A stretch of 64,000 nucleotides of DNA from Melitaea cinxia (Eukaryota > Arthropoda > Insecta > Lepidoptera > Nymphalidae), in the NCBI RefSeq assembly GCF_905220565.1, contig NC_059402.1, positions 17,175,501-17,239,500 of the forward strand. Direction: 5' to 3'. The notes under the pieces were generated by a model that did no database searches, had not been told where the DNA came from, and saw only the letters and a list, made by a program, of their open reading frames with translations. How positions within the stretch are numbered: the first letter of the stretch is position 1; each line of letters opens with the position of its first letter. Shown here one piece after another: positions 1 to 10,109 of the stretch. The position numbers and the translations under genes were made by a program.

Positions 1-660
1 CCTCAGTGCAGTGGCTGCGATTCGGGAACCTCTTTGGACCTCTCGTTAGGACGGACAACTACCGAAAGCACATCCTAAAAGATGGCACTCCCGACTTCTG
101 TCGAGCCTGTCGTCATTCCGGTGAATCACTCAGGCATGTGCTTTCGGGTTGTTTCGCGCTTGCTAACGCTGAGTACTTGCACAGACATAACCAAGTGGCG
201 GTCTCCTGGAACAGAGGATGCCATCTTACCAGTACTCACCGGTACCAGTACTCGAATGCGACGGAGTCCGGCTCTACTGGGACCTGCCTATTGGCACAGA
301 CAGGACGAATCTAGCGAACAAGCCTGATATCGTGGTGACGGACAGGGCACGGTTGAGGGTGTTTTTAGTGGACATCACCATCCCGCATGACGAGAACCTC
401 GCGAAAGCTGAAACTAAGAAGAAACGTAAGTATCTAGATCTGGCGCACGAGATTGTCAACAGGTGGGATGTGGGGTCCGCTGAAATCATCCCTATCGTAA
501 TATCTGTCGACGGTTTGATCCCGGTTAGCCTCGCTCATCATCTGAGGAAACTGGGGATCCGAGACGGTTCACTCGCGGCCTAGATGCAAAAGGCAGTTTT
601 ACTTGACTGGGCTAAGATTGTCCGCCGGTTTCTCGGCCTATAACCCTAACCCTCGGTCGT
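1..660 (+). mobile_element. 3' end of a LINE with restriction-like endonuclease (R2/R4-type), frameshifted
   Basis: Two overlapping frames encode the C-terminal end of a non-LTR retrotransposon polyprotein. Frame 1 (from about 12 to 200) carries a CCHC-type knuckle (CRACRHSGESLRHVLSGC) followed by a RHNQVA motif. Frame 2 (about 218 to 583) carries KPDIVVTDRARL and LVDITIP, the PD...D core of the restriction-like endonuclease found in R2/R4/Dong-type LINEs, and ends at a TAG at 581-583. A frameshift near 200-240 separates them, so the copy is dead. The rest of the element lies outside the window. About 75 bases of presumed 3' UTR follow, and then an AT-rich tract. Clade assignment rests on motif recognition only. 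Confidence 0.7.
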
Positions 661-730
661 TTGATCTCCCTGCCGGGGCGATATTCTCCACCCGCTTTTA
701 TTTATATATGTAAGTATATGAAAATGTATT

Positions 731-733
<3 letters not shown>

Positions 734-787
<54 letters not shown>
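734..787. repeat. (TA)n microsatellite
   Basis: Uninterrupted TA dinucleotide run just downstream of the LINE 3' end. R4/Dong-type LINEs are known to target simple AT-rich repeats, so this may be the target site or tail, but that is inference. Confidence 0.95.
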
Positions 788-789
<2 letters not shown>

Positions 790-1346
790 TATATTCAATG
801 GGCGGTGTTTTATCCAGGATAATAATAATAATCGTTTATTCACACTCACATACATACAACGATATACATAACATAAGACTAGACAAAAAAAATCATAACT
901 ACAACATAACAATTCCATTAAAATATACCTATAAATGACCTTTAGGATGACGAATGAAGATGGAACTAAAATAAAGCACAATAAATTGAAAAATAAATAT
1001 TATAGCCCTTACACCACGGGTTATGGCCTCAGCGCCCGATGCGCTTTCGTACCCTCTTCTGCCAATCGTTAGCCGCAGCCGGAAATCACTTTTGATTTAC
1101 CCTTGCCATTAGATGAGCCGTACGCTCGTTTGCCGATCTAACTGTATAAAAAATTAATTAATTTTTACGAAATTCCCGTCCGATGTGCGGCGTCGGGAAA
1201 TATAATAACTGATCATGCGTATTTAGTGAGTATTTTTTTAATGATATTTGATAAGCGTATTTATGTGACGGTGCGTACTTTGACGCTTATCAGATTATCG
1301 ATCAAATTATGTTACAAGGCCAGATCTTTTTTATATAATCTCTTTT
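788..1346. other. Intergenic; short (AAT)n, retroelement-like tail and SINE end fragment
   Basis: No gene is seen. A short ATAATAATAAT run near 820-832 heads a stretch that looks like a retroelement 3' end in reverse. A 40-base fragment of SINE-like family A lies at 1101-1140. Confidence 0.5.
1101..1140 (+). repeat. Family A (SINE-like) 3'-end fragment
   Basis: The bases GATGAGCCGTACGCTCGTTT followed by GCCGATCTA match the conserved 3' end of the roughly 260-bp family A element that recurs at 12 other places in the window. Confidence 0.6.
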
Positions 1347-2060
1347 AGGGTTCCGTACCTCAAAAGGAAAAACCGGAATCCTTAACCCGCGCAGCTTTTC
1401 CCAAAGTGGGTAATAACGCCCCCTTGAGGGCGCTGCAGTACTAATAAGAGGTTATAGAAAACAATGGTGACGTTGCGTAGAGGCTTTGGGGGTGATTTGT
1501 AATTTAATCTATAAGGACTCTTAGACATCGACTGAGCTCTCGACTCTCGGCTACATTTTGTGATCATCAACTAATATTAATCAAAAAATTACTCAAAGGG
1601 GGCATTATAAAATAATTTATTCTCAAAGTGGGCAGTAGACAAAATAAGTTTGGGAACTCCTGCCTTATATGATCACTTTGTCATCTGTTTGTATGTTAAG
1701 ATCCTTTTTTCTCAGGATCACGTGGAGGTATCAAGCTAAAATTCATATCAAATACTCAAGTCTACTGTCCCTTAGAGCTGTGAAAAAATTAAACTTCTTA
1801 GCTAACGCAATCAAAAGATACAGCCGTTTATGCTGCATATTTTCGAAACTCGCAAGGGAATAAAACCTACATGGTACTTTCCGTGAACTCAGAATCTTGA
1901 AATTTGGTACGAAACAACATCTTATAGCACAGATTAAGGGAAAATTGCGAAAAGCATTAATTTTCAGTTACATTATATATATAAAAAAAATATTTTTAAT
2001 AATTTTGTTTGTACGGAACCCTCGGTGTGCAAATTCGACTCGCACTTGGCTGGTTTTTTT
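1347..2060 (+). mobile_element. Non-autonomous DNA-type repeat, family P (copy 1)
   Basis: Starts with AGGGTTCCGTACC and has the reverse complement GTACGGAACCCT near its 3' end (2012-2023). It finishes in the segment TCGACTCGCACTTGGCTGG followed by T-run. The same 3' end recurs at about 52.87-52.92 kb. There is no coding capacity. It is interrupted by another element at 1385-1662. Confidence 0.6.
1385..1662. mobile_element. Nested MITE (possibly hAT-like) inside family P copy
   Basis: A roughly 280-bp insert splits family P. It is flanked by CCTTA on both sides (1380-1384 and 1663-1667). Its ends are imperfect inverted repeats (GCAGCTTTTCCCAAAG at left; TTTGGGAACTCCTGC at right). CAG...CTG termini suggest hAT affinity, but the duplication is shorter than the 8 bp expected for hAT, so the superfamily is uncertain. 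Confidence 0.5.
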
Positions 2061-2144
2061 ATAAATGGGTTTCACTGGTGACTTTTTTATGCGTAATAGT
2101 AATTTTCCTTGTATATAATTATATTTGCTCGCAAACGAAAAGAA

Positions 2145-2420
2145 AACCGACTTCAATTACATCGACAAGTAATACAACGTAAGTAGACGAAAAATAGTTA
2201 AATAAATCCACGTTATGAAAGATTACTCAAAGAGTAGTCATCAGATCTCGGTCAAATTTAAAAGCGGCCACATTACAAGCATCAGCTTTCAATTAAAGCA
2301 AGCATCATTAAAATCTTAATACATATATAAATTACGCGTTACGTTTGTCCACGATGGACTTCTAAATCAGCCAATTTCAATGATTTTTTTCCAAACTGTA
2401 ACTTTGTCCAACATAAAATA
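2145..2420 (-). repeat. Family I repeat (AACCGACTTC element), partial, reverse
   Basis: Begins AACCGACTTCAATTAC and continues with the reverse complement of the family I body (stretches such as ACATCGACAAGTAATACAAC). The family is best seen at 34.1-35.9 kb. The far end is degraded. Confidence 0.6.
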
Positions 2421-3255
2421 AAGGCTTTATTTTATTTCGATATATATAATTATTGTGTAATAAATAAATAAGGCGGTACGAAGATCGCTAGGTCAGCTAG
2501 TTATAATAAACTGCTACTGCCCTCTAGTGGACAATATAGCTCACTACGTTATAATAGATCGATAGTCAGAACCGAAGTAGTTTTACTGAAAGCCGATAGA
2601 TGGCGCAGCGAGTAAGCACTGTCAAATAAATACGCGTCATCAAAGATTACACAAAAAAGTACCGATGAAATAATGTTTGCTTTCTTTATTTCACATACGT
2701 CACTGGATTACATTGCACTTCACTTTAATTTCCTTTTTTGAGACAAAAACTGAGAAACTGTAATTTTCTGCTAAATTTTTCATTTTTACTTTGTATTAAA
2801 CTATTTACTATCGTGTTATAAAATAAATAAATAAATAAATAAAAGCTTCACACTCAACCAGCCGGATCCCCTCCTGTGTCCTGTGTTGGGTGTCCGGAAA
2901 CCATTTTTTTATTGCCTAAAAACAGGGATAAAATGACATTGATTTATCACCCCTCAAACCCCCTGCATAGGTACTTAATTTTATGAAAATCGTTGGAGCC
3001 GTTTCCGAGATTCAGATTATATATATACAAGAATTGCTCATTTAATAGTATTAGATACAATTGTCTAAATTCAATAATGCACTTAAAATAAGTCTACAGC
3101 ATACTTGTTCATTGCACGCCTTATAAGCGAGGCAGGTGAGGTGGTGCTCTACACTCGCCTTACAAAAGTTAAACGATTTCTTGAACTAAAATTATCTCTA
3201 TTTATTTTCTAACGCACTTGTAGAACAATATTTACATATCAATTAATATAACATA
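2421..3255. other. Intergenic, no gene seen
   Basis: AT-rich sequence with an (AAAT)n run at about 2821-2843. A short motif CCGGATCCCCTCC lies just after it. Nothing codes convincingly. Confidence 0.6.
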
Positions 3256-3544
3256 CTAGCTGACCCGGCGAACTTCGTATCGCCTAACACAAACTTTATC
3301 GTATGGTATTAAAGTTCAAATTGACTTTTAAGTATTATCACAAATCTTTTGTATGGGAGTATAGAAAAGTGTTGTTTTTAGACTTTTTCAGGAAATTTAA
3401 TTTTTTTTTTAGAACTTTTCTCTCCGTAAGAACCATCCTCGTACTTCAAGGAATATTTTAAAAAAAGAATTAGCGAAATCGGTCCAACCGTTCTCGAGTT
3501 TTGCGCTTAGCAACACATTCAGCGACTCATTTTTATACTATAGA
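3256..3544 (-). mobile_element. Helitron-like non-autonomous element
   Basis: Read on the minus strand it begins TCTATAGTATAAA and ends GTCAGCTAG, inserted between A and T. Just before the CTAG lies a hairpin (GGCGA stem, 8-base loop, TCGCC). TC start, CTRR end, 3' hairpin and A/T insertion are the Helitron hallmarks. The interior has no coding. Confidence 0.6.
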
Positions 3545-4204
3545 TAGTCTGACAACAGAACCTTGATAATGTTTAAACTTATAATTTGATTATTATAATT
3601 ACACGTAATATATACAGAACGAGAATAATTTACAAACACACAGAGACACATACATTATACAGAATGCACATATACCATTTCTGTAGCTGGACGTCCTTGA
3701 TGGATTTCTAGCACTGAACTTTCGTGTAATCAGAAATACCAAATAAAATTTAGAAATAGACTGTATTCAAGCAGACCAAACGAATTTTATTTACAAAATA
3801 GCGATGCCCGCGACTTCGTCCGCGTAGAATTTAACAAAATAGTTATTGTTCAGTTCGCAGAGTTATAAAATAAATAAATTTCTAAAATAAAAGTAGTCTA
3901 AGTTACTCCTTATTATATTAGCTATCTGCCAGTGAAAGTTCCGTCAAAATCGATTCAGCCATTCCAGAGATTAACACAAACAAACAAACAGACAGACAGA
4001 CAACACGGTGAATAAATGTTATTTTGTTATATGTACCGTGTGTACATCTATATGCATTTAGTAAAAAGCGGTTATTTTGATATTACAAACGGACACTCCA
4101 ATTTTATTTATTTGTACTTAGATTATTTTTGTCTAAATTTTTCTACAATATTGAGTACAAACTGGCTAAATTCAATAGTTACGCTACGTGGTTGAAATCC
4201 CCCG
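3545..4204. other. Intergenic with degraded repeat ending in (ACAG)n
   Basis: The segment 3800-4010 begins with CGACTTCGTCCGCGTAG and ends in a run of ACAGACAGACAG. It resembles the piece at 12340-12520. No gene is seen. Confidence 0.5.
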
Positions 4205-4420
4205 ATCTCGCACTAAGCGTTTTGCTTCCTCTTTCTTAATACGCACCGCAAAAATTTGGAATGCCCTTCCGACTTCCGTTTTTCCAAATAATTACAACTT
4301 GGGTATCTTCAAATCAAGAGTGAATAGGCATCTTCTAGGCAAGCGCGCACTATCTTAGGCTGCATCTTTACTTACCATCAGGTGAGATCGCAGTCAAGCG
4401 CTAGTCTATATATAAAAAAA
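4205..4420 (+). mobile_element. LINE 3' end (CR1-like ORF2 C-terminus), degraded
   Basis: Conceptual translation gives a C-terminal LINE motif (IWNALPTSVFPNNYNLGIF, then KSRVNRHLLGKRA). This resembles the WNxLP...F...L ending common to CR1/Jockey-group ORF2 proteins. A 3' UTR with TACCATCAGGTGAGATCGC and an A-run follows. Confidence 0.6.
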
Positions 4421-4474
4421 AAATGGACTATTGAGTACTTTAAATCACGTACTTAGTTAAAATTAGACTTGAGT

Positions 4475-4560
4475 TTGCGACTAGCCCGTCGGCGTAGTTT
4501 GCTCTGCTTTCTGCTTCGCTTTGTGGGTTCGTTTCTCGGCTAAGTCTGGTGTTATTAAAC
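4475..4560 (+). repeat. tRNA-derived SINE (family K) head fragment
   Basis: ACTAGCCCGTCGGCGTAGTT matches the head of the SINE at 36567. The B-box region here is degraded. Only the head is present. Confidence 0.5.
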
Positions 4561-4577
4561 TCAGACTTTGCATTTTG

Positions 4578-4800
4578 TCAATAAAAAATTGAGCTCGTAG
4601 CAGTAAAATTATTGAATTAAATATAAACATTTTTAATACGACGAGGAGGAAAATGTAATCAATCTTTGTTACAAAACAATGACTCTTTTATAATAACACT
4701 TAATATACGTTTTATAGATAAACTTCCAAATCTAGTACATATAGATAAGGTGGCGCCGTGGCGCTGCATTTGAATCAGAACAATATAATTTGAGAACAGA
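4578..4800. repeat. Direct repeat copy 1 (paired with 5502-5757)
   Basis: More than 200 bases, including ATACGACGAGGAGGAAAAT, recur in the same orientation about 920 bp downstream with small indels. No coding is recognised. Confidence 0.8.
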
Positions 4801-4984
4801 ATTTTGTGATCATTAGGATATAGATGTGTAGGATACACATGAAAATACTCACAGGCGATAATTTGCAAACTACAACACACTTTGTGTCATTACACAGGTC
4901 CAGAAAAAAAAGAGCGATTTTTAGAGATTTTTCTTACAATTTACTCTAAATCTAGTCACTGACGAGACAAACTATAAACATTAT

Positions 4985-5141
4985 GCAACGCGCTGTTTAA
5001 CAGTTGACCGTGTTCAGAAATGTTTTCTCTGGCACCTTGCTTATTCTGTCCAAAAGACCAGTCAGTTACGATCATACGAATCTCGGCTGGAATATTTTAA
5101 TATTGACTCTTTAGCAGTGCGTAGAGATTTGATTGATTACT
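4985..5141 (+). mobile_element. LINE ORF2 C-terminal fragment (Jockey-group)
   Basis: Translation yields VDRVQKCFLWHLAY and SYESRLEYFNIDSLAVRRDL. This matches the conserved region of Jockey-group reverse transcriptase C-termini (Q+RFLR...SYExRLxxLxLxSLxxRR). It runs directly into the left arm of an inverted repeat. Confidence 0.6.
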
Positions 5142-5272
5142 CCCCGACACAATAACCTGAGTTGCCTTTAAAAAGTAAAAAATAAATAAAGAAACTCAAT
5201 CTTAAAGTAACTAACTATGTAGCTGAGTATTAATAATTCTAAAAAAAATACATCGCGTTGGGGGACCGCTCC
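5142..5272. repeat. Inverted repeat left arm (pairs with 5764-5892)
   Basis: The 131 bases from CCCCGACA to GGGGGACCGCTCC reappear as reverse complement at 5764-5892. The intervening 491 bases contain the second copy of a direct repeat. Confidence 0.85.
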
Positions 5273-5501
5273 AAACCTAACAATTCAATGACAAATAGTC
5301 TAAACTAACCTTACTTAACTAAGCAACATAGATGAATTTAAAAATAAAATTAAGAAAAGAAAACTTTTATAAAAGTACTTTAAAATATTGCCTTTCGGAT
5401 ACGACTGTCAACGATGTCTACCCAAATAATAAGGCTCGGGTAAAAGAGTTAGGTTAGATGTGTGTGATACTAATGAAAAACTAAATAGTATTTTGCATTT
5501 T

Positions 5502-5757
5502 ATCAATAAAAAATTGAGCGATACCAGTCGTAGCAGTAAAATTATTAAATTAAATATAAACATTTTTAATACGACGAGGAGGAAAATATAATCAATCTTT
5601 GTTACAAAACAATGACTCTTTTATAATAACACTTAATATAGTTTTATAGATAAACTTCCAAATCTAGTATATAGATAAAGTAGTAAATATAGATAAGATG
5701 GCGCCATGGTTGGCGGTGCATTTGAATCAGAACAATAAAATTTGATTAGGTAATAAA
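5502..5757. repeat. Direct repeat copy 2 (paired with 4578-4800)
   Basis: Same orientation and largely the same sequence as 4578-4800. It has a small insertion of TAGATAAAG-type duplicated bases near 5670-5695. Confidence 0.8.
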
Positions 5758-5763
5758 TAAGTA

Positions 5764-5892
5764 GGAGCGGTCCCCCAACGCGATGTGTTTTTTTTAGAAT
5801 TATTAATACTCGTACATACTTAGGTACTTTAAGATTGAGTTTCTTTAATTATTTTTTACTTTTTAAAGGCAACTCAGGATATTTTGTCGGGG
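5764..5892. repeat. Inverted repeat right arm (pairs with 5142-5272)
   Basis: Begins GGAGCGGTCCCCCAACGCGATG (first 20 bases shared exactly with the complement of the left arm) and ends TGTCGGGG. A poly-T tract of about 40 bases follows. Confidence 0.85.
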
Positions 5893-6617
5893 TATTTTTT
5901 TTTTAATTTTTTTTTTTTTTTTTTTTTACTATATGAAACTGTTGTATTGTAATGATGATATTATGATATTAATTGATTATTACTTATTTATTTGTATTAT
6001 CTGATACAACCATAATTTGTGTAAGTATAAGCTTACAACGAGGTGTTAAATTCATTTACTTAATTATTTTTTTATTCTTCATGTAAAACATTTATATGCA
6101 TTCTTTTATTTGGTTTATAGTATGTCCTTTTTGATAAAGTCTTAATTTGAGTACTTTTTCGTTTTTACTAAGTGCAACTGTGATTTTTGCATGCCGTGTT
6201 AGCCTATAAGTGGTTGTTGTGTATATATGTGTGATGTATTATTTCTCAATGCTAAACATTTATGAATCGGTGTAAATAACTGTTGGCTAACCTAATAAAT
6301 AAATAAAATAAAAATTAATAAACTAACTTCGAATTTGGGTTCGTCGCACTAAAATAATTTTTTGAAACTTACCCAAAATAAGAGTGTGTACGTACTAAAT
6401 AAACCTCAAATTCGGATTCAGCGCATTTAAACACATAAACATACGTTGGTTTAGGTACAGAGAAGTTTTTGTGTCTAATATTTTTCGATATTTTAACCGC
6501 TGCTGTAATGTGGTGCTCAAAATATTTGCGTTCACTGTGTTAAAAATTCGCATACTTATTCTCAATTATAATTTTACATTTGATTAAACTATGTTCAAAT
6601 TAATAAAAGTGTGTGTT
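5893..6617. other. Intergenic, no gene seen
   Basis: A T-rich tract at 5893-5930, then unremarkable AT-rich sequence with a few ATAAATAAATAAA runs near 6296. Confidence 0.6.
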
Positions 6618-7042
6618 AACTCCGACGCGCGACTGGAGTTTACTCCTTCGGATCAACTGTCTAATCTAATAGCGTTAACAAAAACGTAACGAGGTCATTC
6701 GTTCAATGGATTTTACTTCTCATTTTTTTTTCAATGAATTTTTTTTTATATCACTATGTCGGCAAACGAGCGTACGGCTCACCTGATGGTAAGAGATTAC
6801 CGTAGCTTCTAGACGCCTGCAACACCAGAAGCATCGCAAGCGCGTTGCCGACCCAATCCCCAATCCCCAATCCCCCCCAGGAGCTCTGGTCACCTTACTC
6901 ACCAACAGGAACACAATACTGCTTGAAAACAGTATTATTTAGCTGTGGTCTTCTGTAAAGTCGAGGTACTACCGCAGTCGGGCTGCTCCATATTTTGAGC
7001 AGGAAATTCCTGCTGTAAAAGTAGCTGTAGGGAGTAAACTCC
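6618..7042. mobile_element. Family M MITE split by a family A SINE-like insertion
   Basis: 6618-6718 (with GACTGGAGTTTACTCCTTCG) and 7023-7042 (GGGAGTAAACTCC) are the two parts of a short element. Its uninterrupted relative lies at about 35356-35645 in reverse orientation. The gap is filled by the family A copy at 6755-7016. Confidence 0.55.
6755..7016 (-). repeat. Family A SINE-like element
   Basis: Roughly 260-bp dispersed element in reverse. It has the conserved end TCGGCAAACGAGCGTACGG, a middle AGGAGCTCTGGTCACCTTAC, and the other end GAGCAGGAAATTCCTGCTGT. The adjacent T-run on its left is its A-tail seen from the other strand. The same element recurs 12 times elsewhere. It is SINE-like, or a LINE 3' tail; no Pol III boxes were recognised in it. 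Confidence 0.8.
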
Positions 7043-7046
7043 AAAA

Positions 7047-7375
7047 ATCATGTCTTTATTCTCTGAATTTTTATTCTTTTGAAATTATATTGTCGTATGA
7101 TCGTATAAATTGTGACCATCGGTCTGGTTTATCGCTTCAGAACCAATGTTAGCCTGTACTATGATTACATATCTAAATACTTACTTTTTTTGCAAAACAA
7201 GATTACGCTATCTCATTGTGTCTTAATTATGTTCAAGTATTTTTATGTACTTATCAATCACACGATATATTTATTCTAATCTTTACATATTATGTTAGAA
7301 AAAATAGTTGTCTGTAAAGATGGTATATGGACGATTGTTTTGTTGATTGCGGGTTGGTGGATATATACTATGTGT
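7047..7375. other. Intergenic, no gene seen
   Basis: AT-rich. The motif TTGTCTGTAAAGATGG at about 7308 resembles the end of the palindromic element near 15519. Confidence 0.5.
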
Positions 7376-7446
7376 AACGATTGCTATTAGGTGTACATGC
7401 TAACAGCCAGGATCGACAACTTAACGTGCTCTCCGAGGCACGGTGG
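7376..7446 (-). repeat. SINE family L body fragment
   Basis: Reverse complement of the body seen at 62.13-62.20 kb, recognisable by AACGTGCTCTCCGAGGCACG. Confidence 0.6.
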
Positions 7447-7734
7447 TATTTAGATGTATCTGTGTATGTTTTTATATGTTTATGTATTTGTGGTGTATGC
7501 ATTTTATATGCTTTATTATTATTATTCTATTCCTGCACTACTTTGCCCCGCGTTTCACATTATCACTCACTACCATGGGTTGACGGGAAGAGATCTCTTT
7601 TAGAGATAAGTTCGCCCTTGCCAACTTCCTATATTATTATGACTATTGTAAAATTTACTTAGTGCAATAAAGAATATATATCTCAAAGAAATCATTTAAA
7701 TTTCATCGAAATCTGATTTAAACTTTTGGAATAA

Positions 7735-7845
7735 TCTGTGATAATGCGTATTTATTTGACTATTTTTTTACTTTATTTTTTTATACGTTGTATTACTTGT
7801 CGGTATAATTGAAGTCGGTTTTTTTCGTTAGCTGGCAAACAATTA
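7735..7845 (+). repeat. Family I repeat, 3' end
   Basis: Contains ACGTTGTATTACTTGTCGG and ATTGAAGTCGGTTTTTTTCG, the 3' terminal part of family I. Confidence 0.6.
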
Positions 7846-7849
7846 TGTT

Positions 7850-8096
7850 TATTATATATCATTTGTAACACTGTTAAAAAAATGCTGTTATAACCTTAAA
7901 TAAACAGTCTCTGATTTAATTTTAGAAATTGATTTTAAATATTCTAAATAGCACATAGTTAAATACATGTGATACAGAGCTAGATATTATGATAATAAAT
8001 AACCGCTTCGATAAATAAAAACAAACATTTCATTTATTATGATATATTGTTATAAATACTATTGACGGCAAGATTATGTATGATTATAAAATAATA
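7850..8096. other. Intergenic, nothing recognised
   Basis: AT-rich sequence without open frames or repeats that could be named. Confidence 0.5.
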
Positions 8097-8350
8097 CTAG
8101 CTGTACCCACGACTTCGTTCACGTGGGAAATTGTATCTAGAATCTCATTATTTTTTTTAGTAGCGTGGACTTGACCCCGTAGGAATTATGGGATAATAAT
8201 TGTGTTTGCATACAAAGGAAAAAGTACAAATTTCAACTACATCACTTCCACTTCAGCCTATCGCAAATTTAAATGGGACTACATAAAAACTACAACCTTT
8301 CGATTAAAAAAAATATTCATCGAAATCGGTTCACCCAGTGAAAAGTCATG
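8097..8350 (-). mobile_element. Helitron-like 3' end
   Basis: On the minus strand the element ends with the hairpin CCCACG-(10-base loop)-CGTGGG followed by TACAGCTAG and then T. The other boundary is not clear; the right limit is approximate. Confidence 0.5.
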
Positions 8351-8384
8351 ACACATTAAAAAAAGGGATGCAGTCGAATTGAGA

Positions 8385-8412
8385 ACCTCCTCCTTTTTTG
8401 AAGTTAGTTAAA
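8385..8412 (-). repeat. Family I 5' terminal fragment, reverse
   Basis: GTCGAATTGAGAACCTCCTC followed by CTTTTTTG is the reverse complement of the family I 5' end. Confidence 0.5.
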
Positions 8413-8629
8413 CATATTTCAAACATTCTTATCGTTAGCATTATATTTGTTATCATTAATTATGATTACAGATCTGTCTTTACAAATATATCTTCTCGTT
8501 TGGAATGTTGTCGTTTCTGTCGAGAATTACGTGTATACGTGTCACTCAAACTTCACTCTTAATTCCATGTTTTTAATAATTTAAAAGATAATTTGATATG
8601 AAACAATAATTAATAATTGTGTTTGGCCG

Positions 8630-9190
8630 CAAACAAAAAAAAACCGACTTCAATTACATCGACAAGTAACACAACGTAGATAGACGAAAAATAGTCAAGT
8701 AATACGTGTTATCAAAGATTACTCAAAAAGTAGTAACCAGAGTGCCTAGTGCGAGGTTTATTCACAGAAACATGACAAAAATGCGTTTATACGTGAAGAT
8801 TATTTTGTATGGGAATTTAAACAGTGCAGCCTAGACGATAAAGAATAGTTTACGATACAATCGATACAGAGTCATCTAGCGGCAAACACGAGAACTAGGT
8901 TGAAATGCTGAATTTCCCATAAAAAATGAAGTTAAAATTTACGCCCGTTATTGCGAGACGGATTAAACAAAACTCGCACTAGACACTCAGATCTTCCATC
9001 CATTGTAAAGTTATACGGTATAATACAACATAAGCCGACTAAAAAATAGTGAAGTAAATAAGCATTATTAGATATGACTCGAAAATTACTTATTACAACG
9101 CATTGAAATTTAAATGAAAACACATGACACACACCACTTTTCGATTAAAATAAAAAGTCATAAAAATCGGTCCACTCAGTCAAGAGTTCT
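8630..9190 (-). repeat. Family I repeat, reverse
   Basis: Starts AAACCGACTTCAATTACATC and contains several subrepeat pieces (ATCAAAGATTACTCAAAAAG; AAAATCGGTCCACTCAGTCA), in reverse. It also holds a non-matching insert around 8760-8930. Confidence 0.6.
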
Positions 9191-9214
9191 GACTATGAGC
9201 AAAACACAAGAGTT

Positions 9215-9258
9215 CCTATGTCCAGCAGTTGCCTGCGATAGGCTGAAGTGATGATGAA
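9215..9258 (+). repeat. Family C 3'-end fragment
   Basis: CCTATGTCCAGCAGTTGCC then GCGATAGGCTGAAGTGATGA, the 3' end of the family C element. Confidence 0.6.
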
Positions 9259-9316
9259 TACTAAGCCGCTTACTCATCAATTAAAGGAACCATAGTGACA
9301 CTGATATTGTGATATA

Positions 9317-9370
9317 TTTGCTAACCGACTTCCAAAAAAAGGATGAGGTTTTCAATTCGATTGTATTTTT
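9317..9370 (+). repeat. Family I 5' terminus
   Basis: TAACCGACTTCCAAAAAAAGGATGAGG is the 5' end of family I (20-base core AACCGACTTCCAAAAAAAGG). It is cut off by the family C insertion that follows immediately. Confidence 0.6.
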
Positions 9371-9680
9371 GTCATCACCATCATCATCATTACAGCCTAT
9401 ACGGTCCACTGCTGCACATAGGCCTCCACAAGTTTACGCCAAAAATAACGTGAACTCATGTGTTTTGCCCATAGTCACCACGCTAGACAGGCGGGTTGGT
9501 GACCGCAAGGCTGGCTTTGTCGCACCGAAGACGCTGCTGCCCGTCTTCGGCCTGTGTATTTCAAAGCCAGCAGTTGGATGGTTGTCCCGCCACCGGTCGT
9601 CTTTTTAAGTTCCAAGGTGGTAGTGGAACTGTGTTATCCCTTAGTCGCCTCTTACGACACCCACGGGAAGAGAGGGGGGG
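9371..9680 (-). repeat. Family C dispersed element (about 310 bp), reverse
   Basis: Runs from CATCACCATCATCATCATTA, the complement of an (ATG)n tail, through TCCACTGCTGCACATAGGCC and GCACCGAAGACGCTGCTGCC to CGACACCCACGGGAAGAGAG. Nearly the same sequence is at 49633-49945, and in the other orientation at 51282-51577. Probably a LINE 3' UTR or SINE with an (ATG)n tail. The short open frames in it are incidental. Confidence 0.75.
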
Positions 9681-9814
9681 CTATATTCTATAGTACCGTA
9701 GCCACACAGTATTTTATATGTACTCATATTGGCATGGTATTGGGAGTCCGTAAGATAGAATGTACAAGCACATAGCTGCGTTTATTCAAAAAAAAAATAA
9801 CTTAAATATTAATA

Positions 9815-10030
9815 TTATTAGTCCGTTTGCGCAGTTTTTAGTGGCCCTGCTTTCTGCTCCGTGGGTTGTGGGTTCGGTTGCCACCTGAGTTTGGGTGTAA
9901 TATTGGTATTTATATATTGATATATGTATTATTTCTATGTGTAATTATCAAAAAAAAAAAATAGTTATAAAAGTCGGCTGTTACACAAGTATTAAGTTGC
10001 TTACTTTAGGAATAAACGACGTGTGAATGT
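9815..10030 (+). repeat. tRNA-derived SINE (family K)
   Basis: Head with TAGTCCGTTTGCGCAGTTTT, degraded B box (GGTTCGGTTGCC), then body GTCGGCTGTTACACAAGTAT and TTGCTTACTTTAGGAATAAA. Matches the copy at 36567-36806. Confidence 0.65.
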
Positions 10031-10109
10031 TAGAAATATTAATAAGAACTCAAACCCACTAACCAGTTCTCGCTCAGATTTAAAAAAGACAACACGACAA
10101 GCGCAATTT

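Noticed and set aside
640..655. Telomere-like AACCCTAACCCT
   Set aside because: Only two units at the 3' end of a LINE; lepidopteran telomeres use TTAGG and this is too short to matter.
646..981. 111-codon minus-strand frame with an (IY)n run
   Set aside because: The run is a translated (TA)n microsatellite.
9309..9775. Overlapping plus-strand frames of 65-99 codons (also at 49623-49995)
   Set aside because: They coincide with family C repeats in both places and have no domain; the same frames recur because the repeat recurs.
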